From the NCBI GenBank assembly GCA_045565015.1, contig JBJLGD010000008.1:1-62693 (forward strand): 62,693 bases of DNA, read 5' to 3'. Made by a program: the position numbers and the translations under genes. The DNA comes from GCA-2697345 sp045565015 (GTDB lineage Bacteria; Pseudomonadota; Alphaproteobacteria; Rhodobacterales; Rhodobacteraceae). Positions 44,780 to 53,639 of the stretch are shown piece after piece; positions within the stretch are counted from its first letter, which is position 1; each line of letters begins with the position of its first letter. The notes below the pieces were generated by a model that was not told where the DNA came from, did not search any database, and saw only the letters and a program-made list of their open reading frames with translations.

Positions 44780-46312
44780 TTGAGTGAAATAAAGCGCAAC
44801 TTAGAAGAACGACGAAAGATTGCAAGAAGCGGTGGTGGTCCAAAAAGGATTGCTGCTCAACATGCAAAAGGGAAACTAACCGCAAGGGAACGAATAGATC
44901 TCTTACTGGATGAAGATAGTTTTGAAGAGTTTGATATGTTTGTTAAACATCGAGCTACAGAGTTTGGTATGCAAAAAGATCGTCCCTCTGGAGATGGTGT
45001 GGTAACCGGGTGGGGTACCATCAATGGACGACAGGTTTATGTCTTTTCACAAGATTTTACAGTATTTGGAGGGTCTTTGTCGGAAACTCATGCCCAGAAG
45101 ATATGTAAGGTAATGGATATGGCATTACGCAATGGGGCTCCTATTATCGGTATTAACGACTCAGGTGGGGCTCGAATACAAGAAGGTGTTGCCTCACTTG
45201 CAGGTTATGCTGAAGTATTTCAACGAAATGTGTTGGCAAGTGGGGTTATTCCTCAGGTATCACTCGTAATGGGACCATGTGCAGGTGGAGCGGTATATTC
45301 GCCTGCAATGACTGATTTTATCTTCATGGTCAAAGATACGAGTTATATGTTTGTTACGGGCCCAGATGTTGTAAAAACTGTAACTAACGAAGTGGTTACG
45401 GCAGAAGAGTTAGGTGGAGCAACAACGCATACTACAAAATCATCTGTTGCGGATGGTGCTTATGATAATGATGTTCAGGCTTTAGCTGATACAAGACGGT
45501 TTTTTGATTTTCTCCCCATGAATAACAAATCAAAGCCACCGGTCATACCTTTTTATGATGATATAGATAGGTCTGAGCCCAGCCTTGATACCCTGATTCC
45601 AGATAACCCTAATATGCCTTATGATATGAAAGAATTAATATTAAAATTAGGTGATGATGCTGATTTTTTTGAAATTCAGGAGGGTTTTGCAAAAAATATA
45701 ATTATAGGCTTTATAAGGCTGGAAGGCCGGACCATCGGTGTTGTAGCAAATCAACCACTAGTTTTAGCGGGCTGTTTAGATATAGACTCGTCAAAAAAAG
45801 CCGCTCGATTTGTTAGGTTTTGTGATGCTTTTGAAATTCCAATATTAACCTTAGTTGATGTTCCGGGTTTTCTTCCTGGAACAAGTCAAGAATATGGGGG
45901 AGTTATCAAGCACGGGGCAAAATTACTGTTTGCGTATGGTGAGGCTACAGTCCCAAAGGTAACCTTAATAACCCGAAAAGCCTATGGTGGGGCTTACGAC
46001 GTCATGTCGTCAAAACACCTGCGCGGGGATTTTAATTATGCATGGCCAACAGCAGAAATTGCTGTGATGGGGTCTAAGGGTGCGGTAGAGATTTTACATA
46101 GAGCAGATCAAAATGACTCTAAAAAACTCGAAAAACAAATCGCTGAGTATGAAGATAAGTTTGTAAATCCATTTATAGCAGCCGAACGTGGTTTTATTGA
46201 TGACGTCATAGTTCCCCGTAATTCTCGTAGAAGAATCGCGAGAGCATTTTCGTCCTTAAGGCATAAGGAATTAAAAAACCCGTGGAAGAAACATGATAAT
46301 ATCCCGCTTTAA
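44780..46312 (+). CDS. pccB: Propionyl-CoA carboxylase beta subunit
   Basis: 510-residue carboxyltransferase that moves the carboxyl group from biotin to propionyl-CoA. The TTG at 44780 gives a 20-residue lead to the conserved Gly-Gly-Gly that matches related proteins and has AGGAG ten bases upstream; TTG 44771 is too close. Motifs: HAKGKLTARERIDLLLDE, NDSGGARIQEG, MGPCAGGAVYSPAMTDF and the C-terminal KAYGGAYDVMSSKHL. Together with the pccA product it makes methylmalonyl-CoA for the mutase encoded downstream. Confidence 0.95.
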   Translation: MSEIKRNLEERRKIARSGGGPKRIAAQHAKGKLTARERIDLLLDEDSFEEFDMFVKHRATEFGMQKDRPSGDGVVTGWGTINGRQVYVFSQDFTVFGGSLSETHAQKICKVMDMALRNGAPIIGINDSGGARIQEGVASLAGYAEVFQRNVLASGVIPQVSLVMGPCAGGAVYSPAMTDFIFMVKDTSYMFVTGPDVVKTVTNEVVTAEELGGATTHTTKSSVADGAYDNDVQALADTRRFFDFLPMNNKSKPPVIPFYDDIDRSEPSLDTLIPDNPNMPYDMKELILKLGDDADFFEIQEGFAKNIIIGFIRLEGRTIGVVANQPLVLAGCLDIDSSKKAARFVRFCDAFEIPILTLVDVPGFLPGTSQEYGGVIKHGAKLLFAYGEATVPKVTLITRKAYGGAYDVMSSKHLRGDFNYAWPTAEIAVMGSKGAVEILHRADQNDSKKLEKQIAEYEDKFVNPFIAAERGFIDDVIVPRNSRRRIARAFSSLRHKELKNPWKKHDNIPL

Positions 46313-46536
46313 AATCTTTTATGCTTTGACATATAAATTTATTCAAAAATTCTGGAGTAATTTTTGTGGTACAATGGCAACAAAACTGGCTAATAATAAA
46401 AAATGTACATTTGAATTTAGAGTTTCAAGAAGTAATTAGTTGGTAGGTTGCAATTTAATTGGCAACACAGTATTTATTCGGGGAGCTGAAAACAAATTTC
46501 AGTTTTCGTTAAAGAGCAGTTACATAGGAGACAAAA

Positions 46537-46653
46537 ATGTCTAAGAGCATTAAAATAGTAGTAGCATTGAGTTTTATGGTCATAGCTGGAGCATGTTCCA
46601 CTACCCAAGCAGTTGAAGACGTAAAATCAGAACCAGTACTTAGCAAATATTGA
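46537..46653 (+). CDS. Very small lipoprotein between pccB and pccA
   Basis: 38 codons, ATG preceded by AGGAG. The product MSKSIKIVVALSFMVIAGAC, followed by STTQAVEDV, has a basic N-terminus, hydrophobic core and a Cys at about residue 20, the pattern of a lipobox (Ile-Ala-Gly-Ala-Cys, slightly unusual in the -3 position). It would be a tiny outer- or inner-membrane lipoprotein. Its terminator follows 11 bases after the stop. Function unknown; small lipoproteins at this place are reported by my memory of related genomes but I cannot confirm that here. Confidence 0.68.
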   Translation: MSKSIKIVVALSFMVIAGACSTTQAVEDVKSEPVLSKY

Positions 46654-46663
46654 TATTTTAAAA

Positions 46664-46694
46664 TGGGTGGGTATTAATACCCACCCTATTTTTA
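46664..46694 (+). terminator. Intrinsic terminator after the small lipoprotein
   Basis: A hairpin of GGGTGGG paired with CCCACCC (centre TATTAATA, itself palindromic) followed by TATTTTTA. It should end the pccB/lipoprotein transcript, or act as a partial terminator setting the ratio of pccB to pccA. Confidence 0.8.
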
Positions 46695-46720
46695 TGTCGC
46701 TTTAACCCCGGAGTAAGGCA

Positions 46721-47071
46721 TTGAAGAAACATAAGGGGTTTCCCTCTAGACAAATTGGTACAGATTTCCAGTTTACTGTGCGTCGAGAAAATAAGGCTGG
46801 AGCAACATTAATTTTTCGTAGAGAGCGTTACAACGATAGAAAGCCATCTGATCGTAGAGCCGATGAGTCTTTTATCGAAGCTGTTTGGAACTTTTTTGGA
46901 GAATCAGATTTTGAAAGAGGAAATCTTGATGCTGGTAGAATTTCTTGGTTGTTTGAAAGAGAATTAGTTCCAGTAAGTGATCCTTTTGATCCTCAAAGTT
47001 ATAAATCTCTACTAAAGTTAAATATAAATTTGGCTCAACAAACTTTCCCTGAAGTATTTAAAGGAAATTAG
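46721..47071 (+). CDS. Unrecognised 116-residue protein between pccB and pccA
   Basis: TTG start with GGAG about nine bases upstream; the product is basic at the N-terminus (QFTVRRENKAGATLIFRRERY) and acidic/hydrophobic later (ISWLFERELVPVSDPFDPQSY). No signal peptide or membrane helix, so it should be cytoplasmic. I do not recognise the family. Its constant place between the two carboxylase subunit genes would suggest an accessory role in propionyl-CoA carboxylase; that is inference. Confidence 0.6.
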   Translation: MKKHKGFPSRQIGTDFQFTVRRENKAGATLIFRRERYNDRKPSDRRADESFIEAVWNFFGESDFERGNLDAGRISWLFERELVPVSDPFDPQSYKSLLKLNINLAQQTFPEVFKGN

Positions 47072-47129
47072 TTATAGCAAAGAAAAATTAATATTATATC
47101 TATACGTAAGAAATTTTAAGGTTGATAGA

Positions 47130-49130
47130 ATGTTTAAAAGAATTTTAGTTGCCAATCGGGGTGAGATTGCTTGTAGAATAATAAAGACAGCAAAAAAGTT
47201 AGGAATTCAGACTGTTGCTGTTTATTCGGATGCAGATAAAGATGCGTTACACGTTAAGATGGCTGATCATTCGATAAATATTGGTTTATCAGCTGCTAAC
47301 GAGTCGTATCTCTCAATTGAAAAAATAGTTAAAGCAGTTAAAGAGACAAAATCTGATGCAGTACATCCTGGTTATGGTTTTTTGTCAGAAAACCCAAAGT
47401 TCGCTTTAGCACTGAAGTCAATTGGTGTAACTTTTATTGGCCCCCCAGTTCAGGCTATAGAAGCAATGGGTGACAAGATTACTTCAAAAAATTTAGCAAA
47501 AGAGGCCGGTGTGAACATTGTTCCCGGACACTTAGGTCTAATCAAAGATTATAAAGAAGCGATAAAGATTTCTAACCAAATTGGTTATCCAGTTATGATA
47601 AAAGCCAGTGCGGGTGGGGGCGGAAAAGGCATGCGAATTGTTTGGGCTGATAGTGAGGTTAAAGAAAGTTTTGAAGCATCGCGGAATGAAGCACAAAGTT
47701 CTTTTGGTGATGATAGAATTTTCGTGGAGAAATTTATAGTTGAACCAAGACATATAGAAATTCAGATTTTGGCAGATTCTTACGAGAATTATGTTTCTTT
47801 GGGAGAACGAGAATGTTCAATCCAGAGGAGAAATCAAAAGGTTATAGAAGAAGCGCCATCCTCATTTTTAGATAAGTCGACCCGGGTTAGAATGGGTGAC
47901 CAAGCATGTCAACTAGCTCGATCCGTTGGATATCAAAGTGCTGGAACTATTGAGTTCATAGTTGATAAAGATAAAAATTTCTTTTTTTTAGAAATGAACA
48001 CTCGATTACAAGTTGAACACCCGGTTACGGAACTTGTAACTGGAATCGACTTGGTTGAAGAAATGATTAACATTGCGTACGGCAAAAAAATTTCGGTTTC
48101 CCAAGAAGAGGTTCAGTCTAATGGCTGGGCAATTGAAAGCAGAATATACGCAGAAGATCCTTATCGTAATTTTTTACCATCTATTGGACGACTTGCTCGT
48201 TATAAACCACCTCAGGAAGTTTCACATCCTGAAAAAATAATTCGTAATGACACTGGTGTGGAAGAGGGGGGGACTATATCGATATATTATGATCCAATGA
48301 TTGCAAAACTTTGTGTCTGGGGAGAGAATAGGGCTAAAGCTATAAAGTATATGACCGATGCTTTAGAGCGTTTTGAACTTGAAGGTGTAGGTCACAATAT
48401 ACCATTCTTGTCTGCTGTTCTAAATCATAGTCGTTTTAACGTTGGCGACATAAACACCGCTTTTATTGAAGAGGAATATCCTCACGGCTTTAAGGGTGCC
48501 ACTCTAAATTTATATGATCAACGCCTGATATCTTCCGCTATAATTATGGTACATATAAACAATGAAATGAGAAGGTCGAAGATTTCTGGAAGAGTGGTTG
48601 AGTGTGAGGTCAGTACAACTCAAGATTGGCTGGTTTTAGTTGAAGAAACAAAATTTTCATTAGGGTTAGAGATAAAAGATAAGGAGCTCCTAATTCGATA
48701 TGAGGATCAAGAAGTTCATTCATTAACTTCTGATTGGAGGCCTGGAAAATCTGTGATGAATTTTACTATAAATTTAGAGCAGTATGCTCTGAAAGTAACA
48801 AACATACCGGGTGGTTATAGGGTTAGATTCAAAGGGGCTGATTTGACTGTTTATGTGAAAACAAAACGACAGGCTAAATTATTGGCGTTGATGATTAAAA
48901 AAGAAAAGAACGATGATACTAAATCTTTAGTATGTCCTATGCCAGGATTAATTGTATCGCTTGATGTTACTGAAGGAGATAAAATTGAGGAAGGCCAGTC
49001 ACTCTGTACAATTGAAGCTATGAAAATGGAAAATATTCTTCGTTCAGAAAGAAAAGGGATTGTTAAGTTAATAAATAAAACCGTAGGTGATAGTATAGCT
49101 GTTAATGATATAATCATGGAGTTTGAATAG
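47130..49130 (+). CDS. pccA: Propionyl-CoA carboxylase alpha subunit
   Basis: 666 residues: biotin carboxylase (about 1-450) with the ATP-grasp loop KASAGGGGKGMRIVW, then a central linker domain and a C-terminal biotinyl domain. The biotin lysine is K632 in EAMKMEN. EMNTRLQVEHPVTE, the bicarbonate-binding region, is intact. It forms the alpha6-beta6 holoenzyme with the pccB product. The start ATG has AAGG some eight bases upstream. It belongs to the same module as the mutase gene downstream. Confidence 0.96.
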   Translation: MFKRILVANRGEIACRIIKTAKKLGIQTVAVYSDADKDALHVKMADHSINIGLSAANESYLSIEKIVKAVKETKSDAVHPGYGFLSENPKFALALKSIGVTFIGPPVQAIEAMGDKITSKNLAKEAGVNIVPGHLGLIKDYKEAIKISNQIGYPVMIKASAGGGGKGMRIVWADSEVKESFEASRNEAQSSFGDDRIFVEKFIVEPRHIEIQILADSYENYVSLGERECSIQRRNQKVIEEAPSSFLDKSTRVRMGDQACQLARSVGYQSAGTIEFIVDKDKNFFFLEMNTRLQVEHPVTELVTGIDLVEEMINIAYGKKISVSQEEVQSNGWAIESRIYAEDPYRNFLPSIGRLARYKPPQEVSHPEKIIRNDTGVEEGGTISIYYDPMIAKLCVWGENRAKAIKYMTDALERFELEGVGHNIPFLSAVLNHSRFNVGDINTAFIEEEYPHGFKGATLNLYDQRLISSAIIMVHINNEMRRSKISGRVVECEVSTTQDWLVLVEETKFSLGLEIKDKELLIRYEDQEVHSLTSDWRPGKSVMNFTINLEQYALKVTNIPGGYRVRFKGADLTVYVKTKRQAKLLALMIKKEKNDDTKSLVCPMPGLIVSLDVTEGDKIEEGQSLCTIEAMKMENILRSERKGIVKLINKTVGDSIAVNDIIMEFE

Positions 49131-49150
49131 ACTATTACAAGAGCCGAGTA

Positions 49151-49600
49151 TTAATTTTTTGGTCTTGCTAATTTTATTTCTTGTTTGCGCATAGGCATTT
49201 TGTCAATACTTCTAGAAATTTCTCTGACCTGCCAAGGTCTAGACTTTCTTAGAGCGACCTTGCCGTCTTTTCCTATAAGAATAAAAACAAAACCTTGGGG
49301 TCTAAGTTTTAGTCTTACAGCACTTTCAAGGTTTGGGTTTGTATCCGTTAAGATGACTACGTCACGCTCCTTCAGGCTATCTAGTCTGCTCAGTAGATAA
49401 TTAAGTTGAGTGACAAAGCTGGGGTCCTGAGGACCATTAGAAAAAACGATAATTGGCCGTTTTTCCCATAAGAAACTATCAAGAGATATTGAATTTTTAT
49501 TCGACAAATTTATTTCTATAATTGACGAATCAGTAACGTCACTTGCAGACGCTTTGGCAATGTTGAATAATAATATTGTTATTGCTAAAAAATATTTCAT
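49151..49600 (-). CDS. DUF4174 periplasmic protein
   Basis: 149 residues. Starting at ATG 49600, with AGGAG five to nine bases upstream, it has a signal peptide (YFLAITILLFNIAKASA). The rest is a thioredoxin-like fold without the catalytic CXXC: LDSFLWEKRPIIVFSNG, then RLKLRPQGFVFILIGKDGKVALRKSRPW. The family DUF4174 is uncharacterised. It is antisense to, and sits between, pccA and the mutase gene, with opposite orientation. Confidence 0.78.
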   Translation of the reverse strand: MKYFLAITILLFNIAKASASDVTDSSIIEINLSNKNSISLDSFLWEKRPIIVFSNGPQDPSFVTQLNYLLSRLDSLKERDVVILTDTNPNLESAVRLKLRPQGFVFILIGKDGKVALRKSRPWQVREISRSIDKMPMRKQEIKLARPKN

Positions 49601-49717
49601 TGGATCTCCTAAAAAAGGCATTACAAGAGTTTTATCGAAATTATAAGTACTTAATAGATGGATTACTGATTTAATATTAGTCTATAAGAGAATTTAGAAC
49701 TCATAAGGGTTGAAAAA

Positions 49718-51850
49718 TTGAAAACAATAAAAGAAAAATGGGAAACCAAAGCGCAAGCTGAAAACCCTTCGTTAAATATTGATGACCTGACATGGGTTAG
49801 TCCTGAAGGTATACCAATCTTTCCATTGTATACAAAAGAAGATTTACAGGACTTGCCAAATTTGGACTCAATACCGGGTGAACAACCCTTCACTCGGGGT
49901 CCAAAAGCAACAATGTATGTTGGCAGGCCTTGGACTGTAAGACAATATGCCGGCTTTTCTACAGCAGAGGAGTCGAACTTATTTTACAAAAATGCGTTAC
50001 AAGCAGGGCAACAAGGAGTTTCTGTTGCCTTTGATTTGGCTACGCACCGAGGGTACGACAGTGATCATGAACGTGTCGAAGGTGACGTAGGCAAAGCGGG
50101 TGTAGCTATCGATTCTGTCGAAGATATGAAAGTATTATTTGATGAAATTCCACTTAACAAAGTTAGCGTTTCGATGACAATGAATGGCGCTGTAATACCT
50201 GTTTTAGCTTCTTTCATTGTAGCAGCTGAAGAGCAAGGTGTGCATAAATCTGATCTGTCAGGAACCATTCAAAATGATATTTTGAAAGAATTTATGGTAA
50301 GAAATACTTATATTTATCCCCCCGAACCTTCAATGAGGATAGTTGCTGATATTATTGAATATACCTCAAAAGAAATGCCTAAGTTTAATTCTATTTCAAT
50401 ATCTGGGTATCATATGCAAGAAGCAGGCTCAAACTTGGTGCAGGAATTAGCTTTCACGCTAGCCGATGGGAAAGAGTATGTCAGAACAGCCATAGATCGA
50501 GGGATGGACGTAGACTCTTTTGCGGGTCGACTATCGTTTTTCTTTGCGATCGGAATGAACTTTTTCATGGAAGTTGCAAAGCTTAGAGCCGCTAGATTAT
50601 TATGGCATCGAATTATGAGTGAATTTAATCCAAAAAACGTAAAATCACTAATGCTTAGAACACATTGCCAAACGTCGGGGGTCTCACTTCAGGAACAAGA
50701 TCCATATAACAATATTGTACGTACATCATACGAGGCAATGAGTGCTGTTTTGGGAGGTACTCAATCACTTCACACGAATAGTTTTGATGAAGCGATTGCA
50801 TTACCAACTAAGTTTTCTAGTCGAATTGCCAGAAATACCCAACTAATTCTTCAAAATGAAACAAAAGTCACAAAAGTTATAGACCCATTAGCTGGCTCTT
50901 ATTATGTTGAGAAACTAACTTCAGATATAGCTGAAGAGGCTTGGAAACTAATTTTAGAGATTGATGAACTAGGGGGAATGACAAAAGCAGTTGCATCTGG
51001 GATGCCAAAGCTAAAAATAGAGGAGGCTGCCGCTAAACGACAGGCTTCTGTTGATCGGGGCGAAGAGGTTATTGTTGGTGTGAACAAGTTTAGATCGGAT
51101 GAAAAAAATATTGTAGATATACTGGAAGTTGATAACGTTGCTGTTAGACAAAATCAGATCAAACGTCTTGAAAAATTAAAAAATTCTCGAGATACAAAAA
51201 TTGTTAATGAAACTCTAGAGAAGCTTCGAACAGGAGCTTCATCGGACTCAGAAAATCTTCTTTCTTTAGCTATAGATGCGTCTCGGGCGAGAGCTACTGT
51301 CGGGGAAATAAGTATGGCAATGGAAGACGTATTCGGACGTCATAAAGCAGATACTCGTATGCTAAGTGGAGTATACGGAGCAGCTTTTACTGACGATATT
51401 GGTTTTCAAAAAATTCAAAAAGAAGTCAATAGGTTTACAGAAAATGAAGGACGTCGTCCACGAATGTTAGTGGTAAAAATGGGTCAGGATGGTCATGATC
51501 GTGGTGCTAAAGTTATTGCAACCGCATTTGCAGATATAGGTTTTGATGTTGATGTTGGACCATTGTTCCAAACCCCCTCCGAGGCTGTGCAGGATGCGCT
51601 AGATAACGATGTTCACGTTATTGGAATTAGCTCACAAGCAGCGGGTCATAAAACTCTTGCGCCCAAATTAGTTGAAGAGCTGAAGCAAAAAGGCGGCTCA
51701 AATATTATCGTAATCTGTGGTGGAGTAATTCCTCAGCAGGATTACAAGTTTTTGTATGATTGTGGCGTTAAAGCTATTTTCGGACCTGGTACTAATATTC
51801 CAGAGGCAGCCATATCTATATTAAAGCTTATTGAAGCTAGTAAGAATTAG
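49718..51850 (+). CDS. Methylmalonyl-CoA mutase
   Basis: 710 residues, single-chain form, turning (R)-methylmalonyl-CoA into succinyl-CoA. The catalytic TIM-barrel (about 60-440) includes GRPWTVRQYAGFSTAEESN and HCQTSGVSLQEQDPYNN. The B12-binding domain carries the base-off motif with axial ligand H593 in QDGHDRGAK, then GGVIPQQD near the end. It starts with TTG after AAGGG. No epimerase is in the window. Completes the route from propionyl-CoA with the two carboxylase genes. Confidence 0.96.
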   Translation: MKTIKEKWETKAQAENPSLNIDDLTWVSPEGIPIFPLYTKEDLQDLPNLDSIPGEQPFTRGPKATMYVGRPWTVRQYAGFSTAEESNLFYKNALQAGQQGVSVAFDLATHRGYDSDHERVEGDVGKAGVAIDSVEDMKVLFDEIPLNKVSVSMTMNGAVIPVLASFIVAAEEQGVHKSDLSGTIQNDILKEFMVRNTYIYPPEPSMRIVADIIEYTSKEMPKFNSISISGYHMQEAGSNLVQELAFTLADGKEYVRTAIDRGMDVDSFAGRLSFFFAIGMNFFMEVAKLRAARLLWHRIMSEFNPKNVKSLMLRTHCQTSGVSLQEQDPYNNIVRTSYEAMSAVLGGTQSLHTNSFDEAIALPTKFSSRIARNTQLILQNETKVTKVIDPLAGSYYVEKLTSDIAEEAWKLILEIDELGGMTKAVASGMPKLKIEEAAAKRQASVDRGEEVIVGVNKFRSDEKNIVDILEVDNVAVRQNQIKRLEKLKNSRDTKIVNETLEKLRTGASSDSENLLSLAIDASRARATVGEISMAMEDVFGRHKADTRMLSGVYGAAFTDDIGFQKIQKEVNRFTENEGRRPRMLVVKMGQDGHDRGAKVIATAFADIGFDVDVGPLFQTPSEAVQDALDNDVHVIGISSQAAGHKTLAPKLVEELKQKGGSNIIVICGGVIPQQDYKFLYDCGVKAIFGPGTNIPEAAISILKLIEASKN

Positions 51851-51875
51851 TAATAAATATCCATAGGTGAATGCA

Positions 51876-52934
51876 ATGGACACGTCAGCTAAAAAGCAAT
51901 TTAAAAACGGCATTCTATTTATTTTAATTCTATTCATTTTAATTTGGTGTTTTGCAGGAGCTATATATCCTTACATACTGGGCGCAGTAATAGCCTATGC
52001 TTTTGACCCACTAGTCGATAAATTAGAGAGCTTCGGTATCAGCCGAATTATTGGAACAATTTTAATCTGTCTATTCTTTTTAATCTGTTTTTTCCTAGGT
52101 GTTATTTTTATCTTGCCAGTAATTTTTCAACAATTATTAGAGTTTTTTAAGAGTACTCCAGAATATATTCTTAGCCTAAAAAAAGTTTTGTCAGGTTTTT
52201 TTCCCAGTTTTGATATTCAAGAGTCTATTTTTAGTGGTTCTCTAGGCGATTTTGGAAAGATTATTAATTCTAAAGGTGTAATGTTTGTTGAGAAATTAAT
52301 CGCTTCATCCTTGCAGATTGTGAATACCATCGCTAATTTATTTATTGTCGTCGTAGTGGCATTTTATCTTTTGTTAGATTGGAATAAATTAATTGAAAAC
52401 ACGTCAAACTTAATACCCAGAAGGTATGTTTCAGAGGTCAACCAAATTGCTCATGACATAGACCAAAAACTCGCTAGTTTTTTACGTGGACAATTGTTAG
52501 TCTGTACAACTTTGAGTTTTTACTATTCGATTGCTCTTCTAATCTTAGGTTTACAGTATGGTCTTTTGATTGGTGTTTTTGCAGGTATCATATCTTTCAT
52601 ACCGTTCATTGGCTCTGTAGTCGGTTGTGGGTTGGCAGTATTGCTAGCAATATTCCAGTTTTGGGATAATCCTGTAATGATTTTAATAGTCACATTAGTA
52701 TTTGGTTTTGGTCAACTTTTGGAAGGCAATATACTTACACCCTGGCTGGTGGGACGTAATATTGGATTGCATCCCGTTTTACTTTTATTTTCAATTTCTA
52801 TTTTCTCATTTTGGTTTGGAATAACGGGATTACTTATTGCTGTTCCAATGGCTGCAATTCTAGGTGTAATAATTAAGTTTTCCCTGAATTCTTATAAAGA
52901 AACGGATTTTTATAATAATTCAGATTTTGAGTAA
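51876..52934 (+). CDS. AI-2E-family (PerM-like) transporter
   Basis: 352-residue membrane protein with about eight helices; start ATG 51876 has AGGTGA five bases upstream. Family markers are AFYLLLDWNKLIE, LASFLRGQLLV, and the C-terminal EGNILTPWLVGRNIGLHPVLLL. Despite the family name most members are likely ion (Na+/H+) or other exporters. It overlaps closely with the hdaA gene, the usual arrangement in the class. Confidence 0.88.
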   Translation: MDTSAKKQFKNGILFILILFILIWCFAGAIYPYILGAVIAYAFDPLVDKLESFGISRIIGTILICLFFLICFFLGVIFILPVIFQQLLEFFKSTPEYILSLKKVLSGFFPSFDIQESIFSGSLGDFGKIINSKGVMFVEKLIASSLQIVNTIANLFIVVVVAFYLLLDWNKLIENTSNLIPRRYVSEVNQIAHDIDQKLASFLRGQLLVCTTLSFYYSIALLILGLQYGLLIGVFAGIISFIPFIGSVVGCGLAVLLAIFQFWDNPVMILIVTLVFGFGQLLEGNILTPWLVGRNIGLHPVLLLFSISIFSFWFGITGLLIAVPMAAILGVIIKFSLNSYKETDFYNNSDFE

Positions 52935-52938
52935 AAGC

Positions 52939-53616
52939 ATGGTTGACCAATTATCATTTTCACTTCCTAGAAAAGTTTTGCTTAACCGAGAGAATTACTT
53001 TATCTCTCGAGCAAACCGTAACGCTGTGTCTTTAATAGAAAATTCGAAAGCTTGGCCGTTAAATAAACTAATTTTGGTTGGATCAGAGGGCTCAGGTAAG
53101 ACACATTTAGCATCCCTTTGGGCCGAAAAAGTTGGTGCTAAGACTTTATCTTCTACCGATTTAATGGAGGAAAAAATCTCGGAATTGAGCGGTTCGCCAG
53201 TTTTAATTGAAGATATCGATAGGATTCAAAGAAATAGACCGGCGGAAACGGTATTTTTCCATTTACATAACTTATTAAATCTTGAGACTACTAGCCTTTT
53301 GATGACGTCAAGATTACTTCCTGGCCGACTAAATTTCATACTGGAAGATTTGCAAAGTCGTATTATGGGATCATCCACAGTAGAATTAGAGACTATTGAT
53401 GACGAATTGATCGCTGCAATTCTTATTAAACTGTTCGCGGATCGGCAAATGTATTTTTCAGATAAGTTGCTGGCATATGTTTTGTTGAGGATAGAAAGAA
53501 GTTATTTAGCGATTAGGGCTTTTGTAGAAGAACTCGATAGCAGGGCGATGACCGAAAATCGAGTGATTGGAAAAAGGTTAGTTAGAGATATACTTGATAA
53601 AGTAAAACAAAGTTAA
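52939..53616 (+). CDS. hdaA: Hda/HdaA-type regulatory inactivator of DnaA
   Basis: 225-residue AAA+ protein. The clamp-binding motif QLSFSLP is at residues 4-10, then a P-loop GSEGSGKT at 48-55 and a Walker B stretch VLIEDIDRI. With the DNA-loaded clamp it stimulates hydrolysis of DnaA-ATP and so limits re-initiation. I choose the ATG at 52939 over the TTG at 52927. It follows the AI-2E gene with a four-base gap and precedes ppk, a conserved alphaproteobacterial order. Confidence 0.88.
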   Translation: MVDQLSFSLPRKVLLNRENYFISRANRNAVSLIENSKAWPLNKLILVGSEGSGKTHLASLWAEKVGAKTLSSTDLMEEKISELSGSPVLIEDIDRIQRNRPAETVFFHLHNLLNLETTSLLMTSRLLPGRLNFILEDLQSRIMGSSTVELETIDDELIAAILIKLFADRQMYFSDKLLAYVLLRIERSYLAIRAFVEELDSRAMTENRVIGKRLVRDILDKVKQS

Positions 53617-53639
53617 CTACTAATTGATGGATTTTTGGA

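Noticed and set aside
46484..46510. CTGAAA/TTTCAG hairpin with TTTTCG after it
   Set aside because: Too short and AU-rich for a convincing terminator ahead of the small lipoprotein gene.
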